A model generated the notes under the pieces. The model saw nothing but the letters and a program-made list of their open reading frames with translations. It did not search any database and was not told the DNA's origin. Made by a program: the position numbers and the translations under genes. A DNA stretch of 64,000 nt from Aptenodytes patagonicus. Its lineage: Eukaryota > Chordata > Aves > Sphenisciformes > Spheniscidae. Positions within the stretch are counted from its first letter, which is position 1. Each line of letters begins with the position of its first letter. The stretch spans positions 54,774,151-54,838,150 of the forward strand of contig NC_134949.1 in NCBI RefSeq assembly GCF_965638725.1, read 5' to 3'. Positions 49,695 through 63,721 of the stretch are shown piece after piece.

Positions 49695-50087
49695 CTGTGG
49701 AAGGGCAGGAAAAGAAAAGGCTGTGTGTTAGTTTTACAGCAGGCTGGGCCAAAGGCGGCGCTGGAAGGTGGGTCCTGGAAGCACAGCACTAACGCGCAGA
49801 TCCAGATACTGAAAACCAAACACTCAAACGTGTCGACAACAAACTTACAGCCTTTGGGCTACAGACGCACGTGGAAAATTGCGTTACATGGACATAGGGA
49901 TCAACTTCTTGCGGTTTTTGCCTTATTTCTTGGCCAGCTCTTTCTCCCGTCTCTCTTTTAGACTGCTGTAGTTGGCTGTGACCCACCATGCTAGTCTCCC
50001 AACGGCTTCTGGGGTTAAGCCCTGGTTCTGCCCTGGTTCTTCCCGAGTCCCACGCGGAGTGGACAACTGTTCTCGCAGGTCCTGGTT

Positions 50088-53000
50088 TTATCTTGCCCGC
50101 TGCATGCGTTTTTTTGACTGCATCTCCAGCTGTTGGGAAATGTCACCAACTTGTAGGCAGCAAAACAAAAGGAACTCAAAGAGAGAGCTCTCAAGTTACC
50201 CACTTCTGTGGCAATCCGTAAGGTGGGGGTCCGTCGAGACTGCATTCGTCACCTGCTGACAGAGTATTAAAATGTATTAAAATCTTGATGTACGGTGACC
50301 AGCTCCGCTTCTTCTCGCTCGGGGCCCCTGGGACCGCGTCCTGGTCGGTGAGGCCATTGAGCTCAGCAGCCCTGCTGGGACTCCTGGCTCATGGTTTTTA
50401 CCCATCACGGTAACTACCTCCGTGTTCATCACCATCATCACCATCTACTGCTACAGCAGCAGCAGGAGCCTCGAGAGAAGTCAATCAATTGCAAAATACA
50501 GCCAACAGATAATTAGCAACACGGAAAAAAAGTATAGGAAAAGAATCGTACGGGTTCCAGCAGAAAAAAATAATCACCTCAAATCCACCAAACAAACCAG
50601 AGCTCACCTTTCTTCTTTGTTTACCAACTTCGTTGGCCACCTCAGAACAGCTGTTCTCCATCTCCCCCCGGGAACTGAGCTGGGACTCTCTCTTTCTCCC
50701 CGCATATGCCATCAGCTTTGTCCGAAGTCCCTCCAGAAGCATCTTCAACCTGCACAGCAAATTAGTAAGGGAAGCGTGAGGCGAAGCAACGGTCGGCCTT
50801 TTTCACGTACTCTTATGTAAGCGGCACAGCCGTGGCGTGCTTCATCTGTAACATGCTCGACAGGCCAAGAATTGCTGACAACAGCCAGCCCTCCAGTGCC
50901 ACACGTCACTTGGAGGGCCCAAAGTTTACCTGAACGGAGGAAGACGAGACTTCCTTCCCTCCCTCCCAGAACTGCCGGCAGCCTGCATTTGCAAGGCCTT
51001 TTGCAGCTTTTTAAAACCATAGGCTCAAGCACAGAAGCCCCTTGCAAGATGGAATGCGAGACTTGAATTTGCTCACAAACGGTTATGTACATGCTTTTAC
51101 GTTAGAGTTCAGTAAAGCTTGACTTCTACACAACGTGATATTTCTTTAAAGCACTAAAAAGCCATGCCTGGTACATTCTTCCTCCAGTGCGACGTTCCTT
51201 CCCCGCATTTCGTCCAGAAGCGCTTCTGATCGGCATTTCATCTTGGCCAGCTTCTTCACTTCCTTGCTTTCACTCCCACGCTTTCCAAATAGAAAAGATA
51301 CATCACACGCAGAGCACAGGAACGGGATGCATATGCAGCACGTGCAGACAGTGTTCTCCACAAAGAAGATAACACGGATCTCCCAGGTCCAGTCTCCTCT
51401 CGCAGCTCTCAACCACAGACCTCTCTCCAGTCCACAGCACACGGCCTACCCATCCAAGGAATCGTGCCGATGAGCGCAAGTGCCCCGCATATTGTCCACC
51501 AAGCAGATTCAAAACGCAGTAGCACCAGGGGAATGAGGAAACGTATAGACTTTTCCCCTGAGGGTGCCCTGCCCAAAAACCTGGGGGGTTCCCCACAGCC
51601 CACCGGATCTTTTCATAAATTACCTGCCCACAAGAAATTCAAAGACTAAAACCAGTCATTCCCGGAAGCCGTTCATATACCTGCCAATGTTGGTGTTCCT
51701 TTGCAGTCCGTGTTGTCTGAAAGCCAGTTATCAAGTCCTCCAGGCCCTTACGAGCCTACAGCAGCATTAAAAGAAGAAAAAAGAAGTCACGCTAGGACTT
51801 TCCCGACCGAAGGTCACACCTCACGGCCTTTCTTCTTCTCTTGGCAGCATCAGTACAACGCAGTGTTTGCCTGCCCCGCAACGCCACCCGAGCACACAAA
51901 ATACTGCCTATGGAGGTGTCGTTCCCTTACTAGTTGCGGATTTTCATCTTTGGAGGTCTCCTCGTTGCATTATGGACCCACACCTTCTGGACAAGGAATC
52001 CATAATCACTAAAACGGGAAGGTGACCAGAGTACAGGCAACTGAAGAAGTCCTGTCACAGTCTGACGATGCCAGTCAGGCCTCCAGGATGAGGCGCTCGG
52101 CACCACTAGAGCCCAAGGAAAGTCCGCAACCGAGGGTACCAAATCCCTCTACTGCGTGACTGTCTGAAGTGCTGCCTGAGGTCTCAACCTCACGACTGGT
52201 CTAAAGCAGAAAATACTTAAGCCAGTGCATTACTGTCAACTCCTTAACAAAGACGGCGTTAAGTAGGACTTGCTATGGTCTCATGGGACAACTCGCAAAG
52301 CCAGAAAGCTGGGGAGTGGGCCAGCAGGACTTCCAGAGCAGCCTATAGTCAGTAGAACAGAGGAACTGATCTCTCCTAGAGGCTCTCCAGGAAAACCTCA
52401 TCTTAAAATTTCCCCACGTGAATACGGAACTAGGCTCTGTAGCTCATGAAAAGGGAAGGCTCTGACTAGCTTACTGAGGCAGAGGCTTGCAGGACTTTCT
52501 CAAGGGCTTCAATGGTCTTGGCTTGTTGCTGGGCTGTGGCTTCCAGCCTGGCCTTTCCCACTTGGAGCCTGAAAAAGAAGTACAGGCCTTACCGCAGAAG
52601 TCCACAAGAGCACAAATCCCAAAAGAAGAGTGTGAAAGAGCCCCATCTAAAACAAGAGCACCTTTGGAAATCGTGTATTACTGTCTTGCTGGGATGCAAG
52701 AAGACAGTCCTGTTGTTTTCACACAATCGCAGAAAGCGGAGCCTTGCTCCACTGTGTTACTTCCTTACCGTTGCATGCGTTCTTTCAGCTCTGGGATAGC
52801 CGCAGTTCGAGAAGACGTGACCAGAAGGCCCTGCATTTTCCTGGAAGTTGTTAGTTCCCTCTTTTTATTCTTTATGGCGTTCTTCAGGGACTCGGCATAA
52901 CACTCAGTCTGGGTACGCCGTTCTTTCAATTCCTGCAGCTGTCAAACCACAAGAAGAATCCCCAGTAGTCAGCTTAGGTTTGATAAAAAGGAGTGGACTG

Positions 53001-56000
53001 CTTTGACTCTCACGTCGACTCTCAAAACCCATGTTACTTCTTCATCTTTTATACTGGCCCCTCTCCTACGTCTACACTGATTTCCTACAGCGTTTCCTAA
53101 ACGCTGCCACAACACTCCTCCTCCTCTCTCAAGGACTCTGAACACTCTTTGTAGCCCCTTGTTGGCTGCTCCAACACGGTTAGAAGCTCCTCCTGCTCCT
53201 ACAGTGACTTTGCAACTCCATAACAATGATGATGTGACGAGGGAATACAAAAAAGCACCAGCGCAACACTCCAGTGTGCCTACTCTTTCTCCGTCAGCAC
53301 ACGCTCCGCTTTGCCAAACCCAAGAGAAGCAGCACATACACGTGCTCCGTGAAACTTGAGAAATAGCTTTTTGAAAGGAATACACACACCCTTCTCCAAT
53401 TAAGGACAAAGTGGCTTCACGGTTAGCGACCTTTCTAATCGTAGGCGCCAGGCTTATAAAACAAGGCGAGTCACTTACCTGTCACTCATCTACTCCTGTT
53501 GCAAAGTTGCCTAGTGTACTAAGACCACCTTAGCGCAGCCCTCCACTGTTAACTTCAAGCGGTGCAAACAGGCAGGCACCAAAGGCAGCAGTGCTGTTCC
53601 CTCCCAGCCCCCTCGTCACAGCTAGCCGCACCCTGAACCACCCCGGGTTACAGAAAACGCCCAAGAAAGGGATCAGTTCCCCGCTCTGGTTTGCTACAAC
53701 AGAGGCCTGGGCCCCTGCCAAGAGACAAGAGACAGGCTTTCTCCATACCTTAGCTTTAGACCTGTCCAGTTCCTTCTGCAACTGCAGTTTCTGTTCCTGC
53801 AGGTCCCTGCTGTAGCGCTTCTTAGCTTCAAGTGAAGCTTCTGCCAGGGAGTTCTTTTTGAGAGCGTCGGCAAGCCCCTGCTGCAGCTGCCTGACCCACC
53901 TCTAAAGAAACAGTGTTCCATGAGCATGGAGACATCAGTAAGAAGATGACAACATGAGAGATGCTTTTACTCATGGGATTATATCATTAGATCGGTCTGC
54001 AGGGTGGCCAGCAGGTCGAGGGAGGTGATTCCTCCCTTCTACTCCGCTCTCGTGAGACCCCACCTGGAGTACTGCATCCAGCTCTGGGGTCCGCAGCACA
54101 AGGAAGACATGGACTTGTTAGAGCGGGTCCAGAGGAGGGCCACAAAAATGATCAGAGGGCTGAAAGACCTCTCCCATGAAGAAAGGCTGAGAGAGCTGGG
54201 GTTGTTCAGCCTGGGGAAGAGGAGGCTCTGGGGAGACCTTATTGCAGCCTTCCAATATAGAAAGGCGGAGAGAGACTTTTTACCAAGGCCTGTAGCGGTA
54301 GGACAAGGGGCAACGGTTTTAAACTACAAGAGGGTAGACTTAGATTGGACATAAGGAAGACATTTTTTGCAGCAAGGGTGGTGGGACGCTGGACCAGGTT
54401 GCCCAGAGAAGTTGTGGATGCCCCATCCCTGGAAGTGTTCAAAGTCAGGTTGGACGGGGCTTTGAGCAACCTGATCTAGTGGAAGATGTCCCTGCCCACG
54501 GCAGGGGGTTGGGCGAGAAGACCTTTAAAGGACCCTTCCAGCCCAAACCATTCCATGCTTCTATGACTCAGTGAATTCAAAGATAAGAGATTTTGGCCGC
54601 CACCAGCAGGCAGCTGCAGGCATCTTTCTCAGCTGCGCACATCCAAACTATCGGCAGCTCTTCATGAGACTTTCCCCTTCCTAATACAGAGAAAAGGCTT
54701 AAGCATTCTTCTCCTTGGAACACAGGCTGAGAGTCTGCGCACGTGCTTTTTTCCAACCCACTGTGTTCCCTCTTTATGCAGACCTTCTGCTTCACAACGG
54801 GAAGAAAATGAGGTCGGAAATACGCTTCAGGTCCAGATTCAATAACCTCCTCTCAGCAGCACTCCAAAATGAACTCGGCAGCAAGAACAGCTCTCCGTAC
54901 ACTGACAGGTTCTATTTACAGATATCTGCATCAGCCTCTATTAGAGTCACCTGTCTGTCGCCTTGACAATCTGCTTGAGTTGAAGCATCCTTCTTTAGCT
55001 GATGCTCTTCTCTCCCCAGTGCAGTAACCTGAGCGAGCTAGAACACAGACAGACAGTCAGACAGTGGGGAAAGGAATCCCCAGCAACACTGCAGCATGAC
55101 ACTGCATTTCAGCACCAGGGCTACAGATGCGGGACTTCTGCATTACCTCCGGAAGAGAAAGCACCTCATTCTCAGAAGAGGAGTCAAAATCTTCCAGTTG
55201 TTCTGCTCCTCCCACTGGCAAGACACCTATGAAGGAGGCAAGAAGCGCGATGCTGCTGTGAGTGCTTATTTCACTCTGCTTTTCCCCATCTGCTTCACTG
55301 CAGAGAAGCTTACAAAGGTAACCATTTAGTCCGTCAGGAAATTACCATTGCCGCGCGCCTCTGCAACGGACTGCACGCACGCTCCGTGTCTGTCTGCAGC
55401 TGGAAGCAGCACGCCGGCCGGCCCTTTCCTTGGACCTTCAGAATCCGTCTGCGTAATTTAAAAGACATGCGTGAGAACTGGCACAGACTCCTTCTCGACC
55501 CGTTTCCGCGCACAAAGCTCCCGCTTCAGCCAACACGCGTAACGTGGTAACAGGTGACGGGCAGAACGAAAAGGGCAAACGCAGGCAGCGTGTTAGGCAT
55601 CTCTGTTGAGCAGGGCTTTCAAAAGGGGCCGAAGTACACCTGCCCAAGATAGAGAGGCCCTAGGCAGAAGCAGCTACGCATCTAGACTGTAGGCCCTGCG
55701 GGCGACCAGTTGACACTGACTGGATCCGGAGACGGGAGCTGTGTGGTGGAAAACCAGCAATCCCCACAGCGCCAGCCTTCTAGATATCAGAGGATTGTAA
55801 CCGTTGGGAAGCTTTACCGCTTCAGTCCTGTACTAGAAATCCAGCTCCAAAGCCAGCTGCTAGGAGACCCGGGTCATTAGCTTGACCTCACCTCCTCCCA
55901 GTCCTAACTGAAGAGCTTGCCTGCAGCAGCGGCCTGTCAAGGTCCCAGTTACGAGCGTGTGGCGGAAGCAGCAGCAGCAGCAGAGGGAAACGAGCCCAGA

Positions 56001-59000
56001 AGCAAGCGAGCCCAGTGGGGCCCCACTGCCTCCTTCAGAGAAGGGGAAGAGTGGCTGGAAAGCTGCCCAGCGGAAAAGGACCTGGGGGCGTTGGTCGACA
56101 GCCGGCTGAATATGAGCAGCAGTGTGCCCAGGTGGCCAAGGCGGCCAATAGCATCCTGGCTTGGATCAGAAATAGCGTGGCCAGCTGGACTAGGGAAGCG
56201 ATTGTCCCTTTGTACTTGGCACTGGTGAGGCCGCACCTCGACTACCGTGTTTGCTTTTTGGGCCCCTCACTGCAAGAAAGACATTGAGGTGCTGGAGCGC
56301 GTCCAAAGAAGAGCAAGGAAGCTGGTGAAGGGTCTAGAGAACAGGTCCTATGAGGAGCGGCTGAGGGAACTGGGGCTTGTTTAGTCTGGAGGAAAGGAGG
56401 CTGAGGGCACACCTTATCGCTCTCTACAACTACCTGAAAGGAGGTTGTAGCGAGGTGGGTGTCGGTCTCTTTTCCCAAGTAGCAAGTGATAGGACAATTG
56501 GAAACAGCCTCAGGTTGGGCCAGGGGAGGTTTGGGTTGGATATTAGGCAAGATTTCTTCACTGAAAGGGTTGTCAAGCACTGGAACAGGCTGCCCAGGGA
56601 AGTGGTTGAGTCACCATGCCCGGAGGCTTTTAGAAGATGAGTATACGTGGCGCTTAGGGACACGGTTTAGGGCTGGACTCGGCAGTGTTAGGTGTACGGT
56701 TGCACTCGATGATGTTAAGGGTCTTTTCTGACCTAAACGATTCTATGATTCTACCTCAGAATCAAAAGGGGAGTCATCATCTTCCTCTTGTTCTGCTCCT
56801 CCCACTGGCAAGACACCTATGAAGGAGGCAAGAAGCGCGATGCTGCTGTGAGTGCTTATTTCCCTCTGCTTTTCCCCATCTGCTTCACTGCAGAGAAGCT
56901 TACAGAGGTAACCATTTAGTCCGTCAGGAAATTACCATTGCCGCGCGCCTCTGCAACGGACTGCACGCACGCTCCGTGTCTGTCTGCAGCTGGAAGCAGC
57001 ACGCCGGCCGGCCCTTTCCTTGGACCTTCAGAATCCGTCTGCGTAATTTAAAAGACATGCGTGAGAACTGGCACAGACTCCTTCTCGACCCGTTTCCGCG
57101 CACAAAGCTCCCGCTTCAGCCAACACGCGTAACGTGGTAACAGGTGACGGGCAGAACGAAAAGGGCAAACGCAGGCAGCGTGTTAGGCATCTCTGTTGAG
57201 CAGGGCTTTCAAAAGGGGCCGAAGTACACCTGCCCAAGATAGAGAGGCCCTAGGCAGAAGCAGCTACGCATCTAGACTGTAGGCCCTGCGGGCGACCAGT
57301 TGACACTGACTGGATCCGGAGACGGGAGCTGTGTGGTGGAAAACCAGCAATCCCCACAGCGCCAGCCTTCTAGATATCAGAGGATTGTAACCGTTGGGAA
57401 GCTTTACCGCTTCAGTCCTGTACTAGAAATCCAGCTCCAAAGCCAGCTGCTAGGAGACCCGGGTCATTAGCTTGACCTCACCTCCTCCCAGTCCTAACTG
57501 AAGAGCTTGCCTGCAGCAGCGGCCTGTCAAGGTCCCAGTTACGAGCGTGTGGCGGAAGCAGCAGCAGCAGCAGAGGGAAACGAGCCCAGAAGCAAGCGAG
57601 CCCAGTGGGGCCCCACTGCCTCCTTCAGAGAAGGGGAAGAGTGGCTGGAAAGCTGCCCAGCGGAAAAGGACCTGGGGGCGTTGGTCGACAGCCGGCTGAA
57701 TATGAGCAGCAGTGTGCCCAGGTGGCCAAGGCGGCCAATAGCATCCTGGCTTGGATCAGAAATAGCGTGGCCAGCTGGACTAGGGAAGCGATTGTCCCTT
57801 TGTACTTGGCACTGGTGAGGCCGCACCTCGACTACCGTGTTTGCTTTTTGGGCCCCTCACTGCAAGAAAGACATTGAGGTGCTGGAGCGCGTCCAAAGAA
57901 GAGCAAGGAAGCTGGTGAAGGGTCTAGACAACAGGTCCTATGAGGAGCGGCTGAGGGAACTGGGGCTTGTTTAGTCTGGAGGAAAGGAGGCTGAGGGCAC
58001 ACCTTATCGCTCTCTACAACTACCTGAAAGGAGGTTGTAGCGAGGTGGGTGTCGGTCTCTTTTCCCAAGTAGCAAGTGATAGGACAATTGGAAACAGCCT
58101 CAGGTTGGGCCAGGGGAGGTTTGGGTTGGATATTAGGCAAGATTTCTTCACTGAAAGGGTTGTCAAGCACTGGAACAGGCTGCCCAGGGAAGTGGTTGAG
58201 TCACCATCCCCGGAGGCTTTTAGAAGATGAGTATACGTGGCGCTTAGGGACACGGTTTAGGGCTGGACTCGGCAGTGTTAGGTGTACGGTTGCACTCGAT
58301 GATCTTAAGGGTCTTTTCTGACCTAAACGATTCTATGATTCTACCTCAGAATCAAAAGGGGAGTCATCATCTTCCTCTTGTTCTGCTCCTGCTGCTGGCA
58401 GGACACCTACGAAGGAGGCAAGAAGCGCGATGCTGCTGTGAGTGCTTATTTCCCTCTGCTTCTCCCCAGCCCTCAAGCCCTGCGTCCCGTCGACGGGTTA
58501 TCGTTCTCCTACAGGCCCTAGTGATTTGTCCTCGTCACCTCCTCCACGGTGGCGGATCGTACCTGCTCCGGTCATTGCAGGTGCGCCCAAGGGAACGTCA
58601 GCAGTTGTCCCAGAGCAAGAGCTGTCAAGTACTGCTGGGCCTTCTGTGCTTCCTGCAGAACATTCACCCGTCCTTTCACAGTTCACAAATTCCTCCCATT
58701 GGTTATAAATACTATATAGAGAAAGGAAGGAAATGCATTCAGTAAAAATACCTCCACACTTGCATACACTCTCTACTGGAAGAGCAACAGCCATTCATGA
58801 GCCATCCTCCCCATATTCATAGCCAGCTGGTAAAGGGTAACACACACACACACACACACACACAGAGACAGAGCTTACTGCACTGCTAGAGTAGTGGAGA
58901 CTGAAATACTCACTACAGGCATGTTCACGCTACAGGTGCCTATTCTTGTCTATGGAGTAACTCAGCCCTGCTGGCTACAGTCTCATCTGAAAACCCCCGC

Positions 59001-62000
59001 TCCGTTTTGAGGGCCAGTGAGATTAACAAGACCCCTGGCAGACTGACATCTAACTACAAGGCTTCTACCTCAGCGGGATGCTATACTAATGCTGTAGCAA
59101 CTCTTCACATCAAGCCGGGGTAACGTCTCCTCAAGCCCAGTCCTGACTTTGAAGGGCTTCAGAAATTCCCATGGTTAGTCTGAGGACCTGGGAGTTTAGA
59201 GAGCTCCTAAGTGGGATATCGAGAGGCCAAGAAAGATTGCGGTTGCATTCCAAGCACACCAGGGGTTAAGTACATTGCATAGTGTTATCTTCTAACAACC
59301 CTGGCAGAGGGTCAGCTGGGGCTCCGGAGAGAGACCACTTTCAGGTTTGCTTCATAAGCAGAACTAAAAACCAAACAAAAAGCCCCAAACAAACAAGAAA
59401 AGAAAATATTAAAAACGCGCTCCAGACCAAGGCTGCGCTGCAAAATGGTGCATTAGCGCAACATTGATACTGTGCCAGCAGCCGGGAGGGAAGGAATGAA
59501 CGTGTTGTTTTGGTAGAGCAATCCTCAAACGTGCTTTATTCCTAAAGGGGTTTTTACTCCACAGTTTACCCAGGCACCCTTCTCTCCTGCTTCCCATTGG
59601 TACAGGCTGACAGGGGGGGCAGGGGGAGAAGAAATGAAGTCGAGATGCAGTGACAAGAGGTCACGGGCAGTTGTTTATGGCTAGACAAGGCATGCTCGTA
59701 GGCATAATGCAGTTCATTCACCCATCACTAGGCTACTATTTCCTTCAGCCTAGCTGTTAAGCACACATAGCCACCTTAGCGAAGGAACGGCCAGGGGTGC
59801 AAAGCTACCCACGAGAGGAGGAAAACCGCTGAAGAGTTTAACTCGGGGGATATCAGTTAGATCCCCTCTGCAACAAAAGGCAGGTAGTTGCTAGTCAGTT
59901 GAGTTGAGTGGAGCTTGGCAGCACACAGGTGGATTCTCGGAGAGAACCGTGGGGGGAAGTTTCCCTCAACTTCCAAATCCACTCTCGACACAGAAGGAGA
60001 TGCATCAGAAGACGTCACTGGGCCCAGCTTCAGCAAAGGACTCAACGCCTCATTAAACCCCGGTGATGTTACCAAAAAGGGCCGTACTCAGCACGGACGT
60101 TCTGAGAACGCAGCTGCTCTAACGAGGACGTAAAACACTTACTCAGCATATCCAGACAGTCTGGCATAAGAGAGAGCTGTCCTGCCAAACTCGTCTTCAT
60201 GAGAAAGTTCAGCACCATGCCGAAGAAGAAGTCGTATTACATTCACATCCCCAGCAGCAACAGCAACCATAAGAGTGGTCCTAAAGCATCCAAGAGATGA
60301 TAGGAAATACATCAGCTTCTGCGGACATTGCATTGCCATTACTTCAGTCCCTCTTTGCTCCCCAAACAATTCATTTCCCCTCTCCTACAGGCAGAGTGAA
60401 AGCACAGCCAAACACGTGGAAGCGTCGGAGAATTGAGGCTGGCAGGACCTCAGGAGGTCTCCAGGCCAACCACCTGCCCAGAGCAGACTCGGGGGGTGGG
60501 GGCGCACGCGTGTGTGCACACGCACGCGTGTGTGTGGCACCACAGCCAACGCTTTCTTGCAGTCCTCGGTGCAGAAATCGTCCCCTGAGGTAAGAGAGCA
60601 GCCGAGTGGGGGTGTGCTGTCACAAGTCACGCGGTAGGAGCTCCTTCCGAGCAGCTCCTGGTTCTTTTTCAAAGCTCGTTCCTATGGCTGCCATCAATCC
60701 AACTTGAACAATGCTAAGGAGTCCCACGCGCACTTTTGAGAAACCCTTCACCTTTTATGCCTATCTCGAGCATGCACGTCAGCTCCTTTTTGAAGAAGGA
60801 ACTCGACCATCTCTTCACAGTGCTCGGTGATCGCAACAGCAAGCGGAGTGTATCCCATCTGAAAGGAGAAATCACCTCCCTTACAATAACACAGAAAAGT
60901 CAAGCAAGTTGTGGGAAGAGGAGCCTTACCCAAAGTCCACGCTTACCTTATTCTGAGCATCAATATGGGCATTGTGCTCAAGTAACAGCTCCACTAGAGA
61001 TTTGCTAGGAATGGCGGCAGCCAGGTGAAGGGCAGTGTTGCCGCCAGCACCTCTGAGGTCAGGGTTGGCACCGTGTTCCAGCAGAATAGCCACACAGTCT
61101 TTGTGCTGGTGCTCTACTGCCTGGAAAGAAGACACAAAGGAGGAATAACTTCCAACATCTACGTTTCTCTCTGTCAGAACTCCCGCGTCTTCCCAACACT
61201 GGCAAGTACGAGCGTCTTCAAAGATTAGGCAACATATGCCCCTTCCCCGCTGACTACAAGGTACCTGTTTCTACGCAGGCCTATGTGAAGAATCATGCAA
61301 GGTGTGTATCGCTCAGTGCATAATCGATAAGCCCAAGGTACAACAGCATAACGTATTCCATGTACCTTCATCAGCGGCGATTTCTTAGAATTGTCACGAG
61401 GGTTTAGCTGGCACTTCTTTCCTGCTAGAAATCGAACGACATCTGCATGGCCGTTCGCACAAGCAAGATGCAGAGGCGTCCTAGAAATTAAATATATTCA
61501 GTTAACACAGACAGACAGCTGAAGACATCGTTTCAGGCTGTGGTACGCGCCACATAGGGCCACAAGCCTCAACTGGCAAAAAACAAGCCGAAAGCAAGTG
61601 TCCTCGTTCCAGAGCCGGTGGCGGGAGCTGCACACCCAAAGCCTGGGGCTGGCTAGGAAAAATCCCCAACGCATCCGCTGAGTCAGGAGGCATTTCCTCG
61701 GCTGTGTCAATGAACCTGCACAGACAGACTCCTGTGCCCAGGCACTGGTCCCTGCCTCCAGCAGGACTGCCCAGCCACCCAGCACAGCAAAGGAGACCGC
61801 GTCTTGGCAGCCTGGAGTCTATGGAGGCTACGTAAGTCTACAGAGACTGCGGAGTCTGCGTAAGCCCCTGGGTTTTCCCCCGATCAGTCCCGTGCCAGAC
61901 ATGTCGCAGAGACATAGGGGATGGGATTTCTAACAGCAACGGGAAGGCTGTGCCGTGTCTGTCCGCAAATCCATGCCCTGCTCAAGCAAGCCGCTCGGTC

Positions 62001-62494
62001 TGGCAAGGGGAAAGGAGCCGTCTCTGCTTGGACGAAGGCCTGCTGAGCTCCACAGAAGATTCACTACAGGGACCAGGCTGGCAGGGCAGAGCAGGGCAGG
62101 GCAGAGCGGAGCGGAGCGGAGCGGAGCATCCGCCGCCTCCTGTCTCAGCTTGGGTCAGGCCTCCGCTAAGGCCAGCGCTGTGGAGCCGGCCCTGCTCCTA
62201 GGGCGCTTGCGACCGTGCCGGGCTTTGCCGGCTCTTCCAGCCAGGGTGGGTGGAGGCTTTGCTACGGGCACTGCCCGCCCCTTACTGCTTCTGCGCGTTC
62301 CGCCCGTTGACGCGGAATCTCTTCCGCCACCAGCGCCGCTGCAGCCGGGCCAGGTCACCGCTGGCGGCCGCGCTGTGCAGCCCGCCCCAGCCCTCCTCCC
62401 GGAGCTCGGAGGCCCCGGCGGCGCCGGGCGCGGGAGCGCTGCCGGACGGCGGCCGCTCCCGCACCCTCCCGAGGAGTCCGATGAGCCTCTGCAT
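50088..62494 (-). CDS. ANKRD26-like ankyrin/coiled-coil protein, array copy 3 (two 55-aa repeats)
   Basis: Exons: 62494-62286, 61480-61366, 61120-60947, 60858-60752, 60280-60143, 58711-58563, 58406-58345, 57038-56936, 56816-56755, 55448-55346, 55226-55147, 55028-54951, 53901-53749, 52938-52769, 52568-52475, 51716-51681, 51280-51168, 50749-50608, 50129-50088. The predicted length is 709 residues, intermediate between copies 1 and 2 by one 55-residue repeat each way. Ankyrin, linker and coiled-coil exons and all splice dinucleotides match the other copies. The terminal TAA is shared. Confidence is lower for the last four exons, as in copy 1. Confidence 0.8.
53998..54568 (+). mobile_element. Second CR1 LINE 3' fragment (unit 3 intron)
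   Basis: Unit 3 copy of the same insertion. It combines the CCCACGG variant of unit 2 with the GAGAAGACC variant of unit 1, so it is mosaic between the two. Confidence 0.92.
55196..56785. repeat. 1,590-bp intragenic module, unit 3 copy 1
   Basis: Exons 56816-56755 (62 nt, at the right border) and 55448-55346 (103 nt). Private changes inside its CR1 are CACCATGCCCGG at 56613 and GATGTTAAGG at 56710. Confidence 0.92.
56036..56752 (+). mobile_element. CR1 LINE 3' fragment inside module (unit 3 copy 1)
   Basis: Same CR1 copied with the module, carrying two private point differences near its 3' end (56613 and 56710 regions). Confidence 0.91.
56786..58375. repeat. 1,590-bp intragenic module, unit 3 copy 2
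   Basis: Exons 58406-58345 (right border, VLPAAG type) and 57038-56936. Carries the TCTAGACAAC variant also found in the unit 2 module. Confidence 0.92.
57626..58342 (+). mobile_element. CR1 LINE 3' fragment inside module (unit 3 copy 2)
   Basis: Same CR1 in the distal module of unit 3. It ends directly beside the donor of exon 58406-58345. Confidence 0.91.
58839..58864. repeat. (CA)n microsatellite, unit 3
   Basis: Same locus, two repeats shorter. This accounts for the 4-bp change in offset between units. Confidence 0.93.
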
Positions 62495-63277
62495 GCTGCG
62501 GCGGGGACAAGGGCACGGCCCGCCCCGGGGCTAGCAGCCGCAGGAGGCGCCCGGCGGGCTCTGCCGAGCCGCGGGCGGGGAGAGGGCGAGAAGAGCCGAG
62601 AGCCGAGCCCCGAGCGGCGGCCGCGGCTCGCAGCCCCCGACGCTCCCAGCCAGAGACGCGCTGCCGGTCCCGCCGCGGCGGCGACAGCACTGAGCGGCGG
62701 CGCCTGCAGGGGGCGGCCTAACTCTCGGGGCGTCACAGGGGGCGCGACGGGGGGGCGTCACAGGGGGCGGGGTGACGCCGGCCCGTCGCGAGCGGGCTCT
62801 GCCTCCGCCGTCGGGGCGCCCCCGGGGCGGGGGCCGGCTGGCCGGAAAATGCCTCTGAAGATGTGCCGTTTGCACAGCTGCTGTTCAAGAGCCCTATTTG
62901 CTCCCGTGTTAGAATGTTGACGGATGCGTCCCTCTGTGCGTCGGGCGAGGTTCTGGAGTAAAATACGGCAGCGGTGGCCACGGACGGGGCTGCTGACAAA
63001 CCGTCGAACGCGCACCAAAGCTTCGCCCTGTCCCGCCTCTCCCCCGGGGCGGGGGCCGGGTGGCCGGCGGCTGCGGCAGTGGCCGAAGCGGCCCTCGCCT
63101 CACCCGCTCCGCGTTTCCCCTCAGCGCGTGGCCGCGGAGCCTGGGGATGCGGGTCCCCAAAAGCAGAGCCGGAGGCGGCCAGCACCTGGCTCGGGCGGGC
63201 GCGGACCTCGGGCGGTCTCTCGCCTGGCTCTCGCTGTCACTCGCAGTGACACCCCCTCGGGGCTAGTGTGAACGTAC
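62027..63277 (-). promoter_or_regulatory. CpG-island promoter and exon 1 of array gene copy 3
   Basis: Same island with exon 1 at 62494-62286. It has the duplicated 25-bp element, as in unit 1. Confidence 0.75.
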
Positions 63278-63721
63278 ATCGTGCTGGCATGAGGCGCGCG
63301 TTCGCGTGGCCAGGTTTCCTCCAGCGTGCTCTTCTGCAAGGCTGCTCAGCTCCTGCGACCCAGCGGAAGATGTGCACCAGCTCCTCTGTACACGGTGCCA
63401 GGCACGTGAAGCACGTGACCCCTGCCCAGAAACCGAGGGGGCAGAAGAGGGCCAGAAGGACACGAAGGAAAGAGCTGGGGAGCTGCAGCCCTGCTCCATG
63501 GGCTAAACTGCTGGCAGGCCACCCTGGGGACCACACCTGATCCTGCTGGTTGTCTCCTTTTTGCCGGCGCGTTAGGGTAGAAACCCAAAGTCATTTGCTT
63601 CATATCGGCCACAGGTGAAAGCACCTTGCTTATGCTGACACCAACACCCGAATTAGCCCCACTGGGAAATTTCAAGTCAGGACGGTAAAAGCTCTGCAGA
63701 GGAAACCACAGGCATTCCTCT

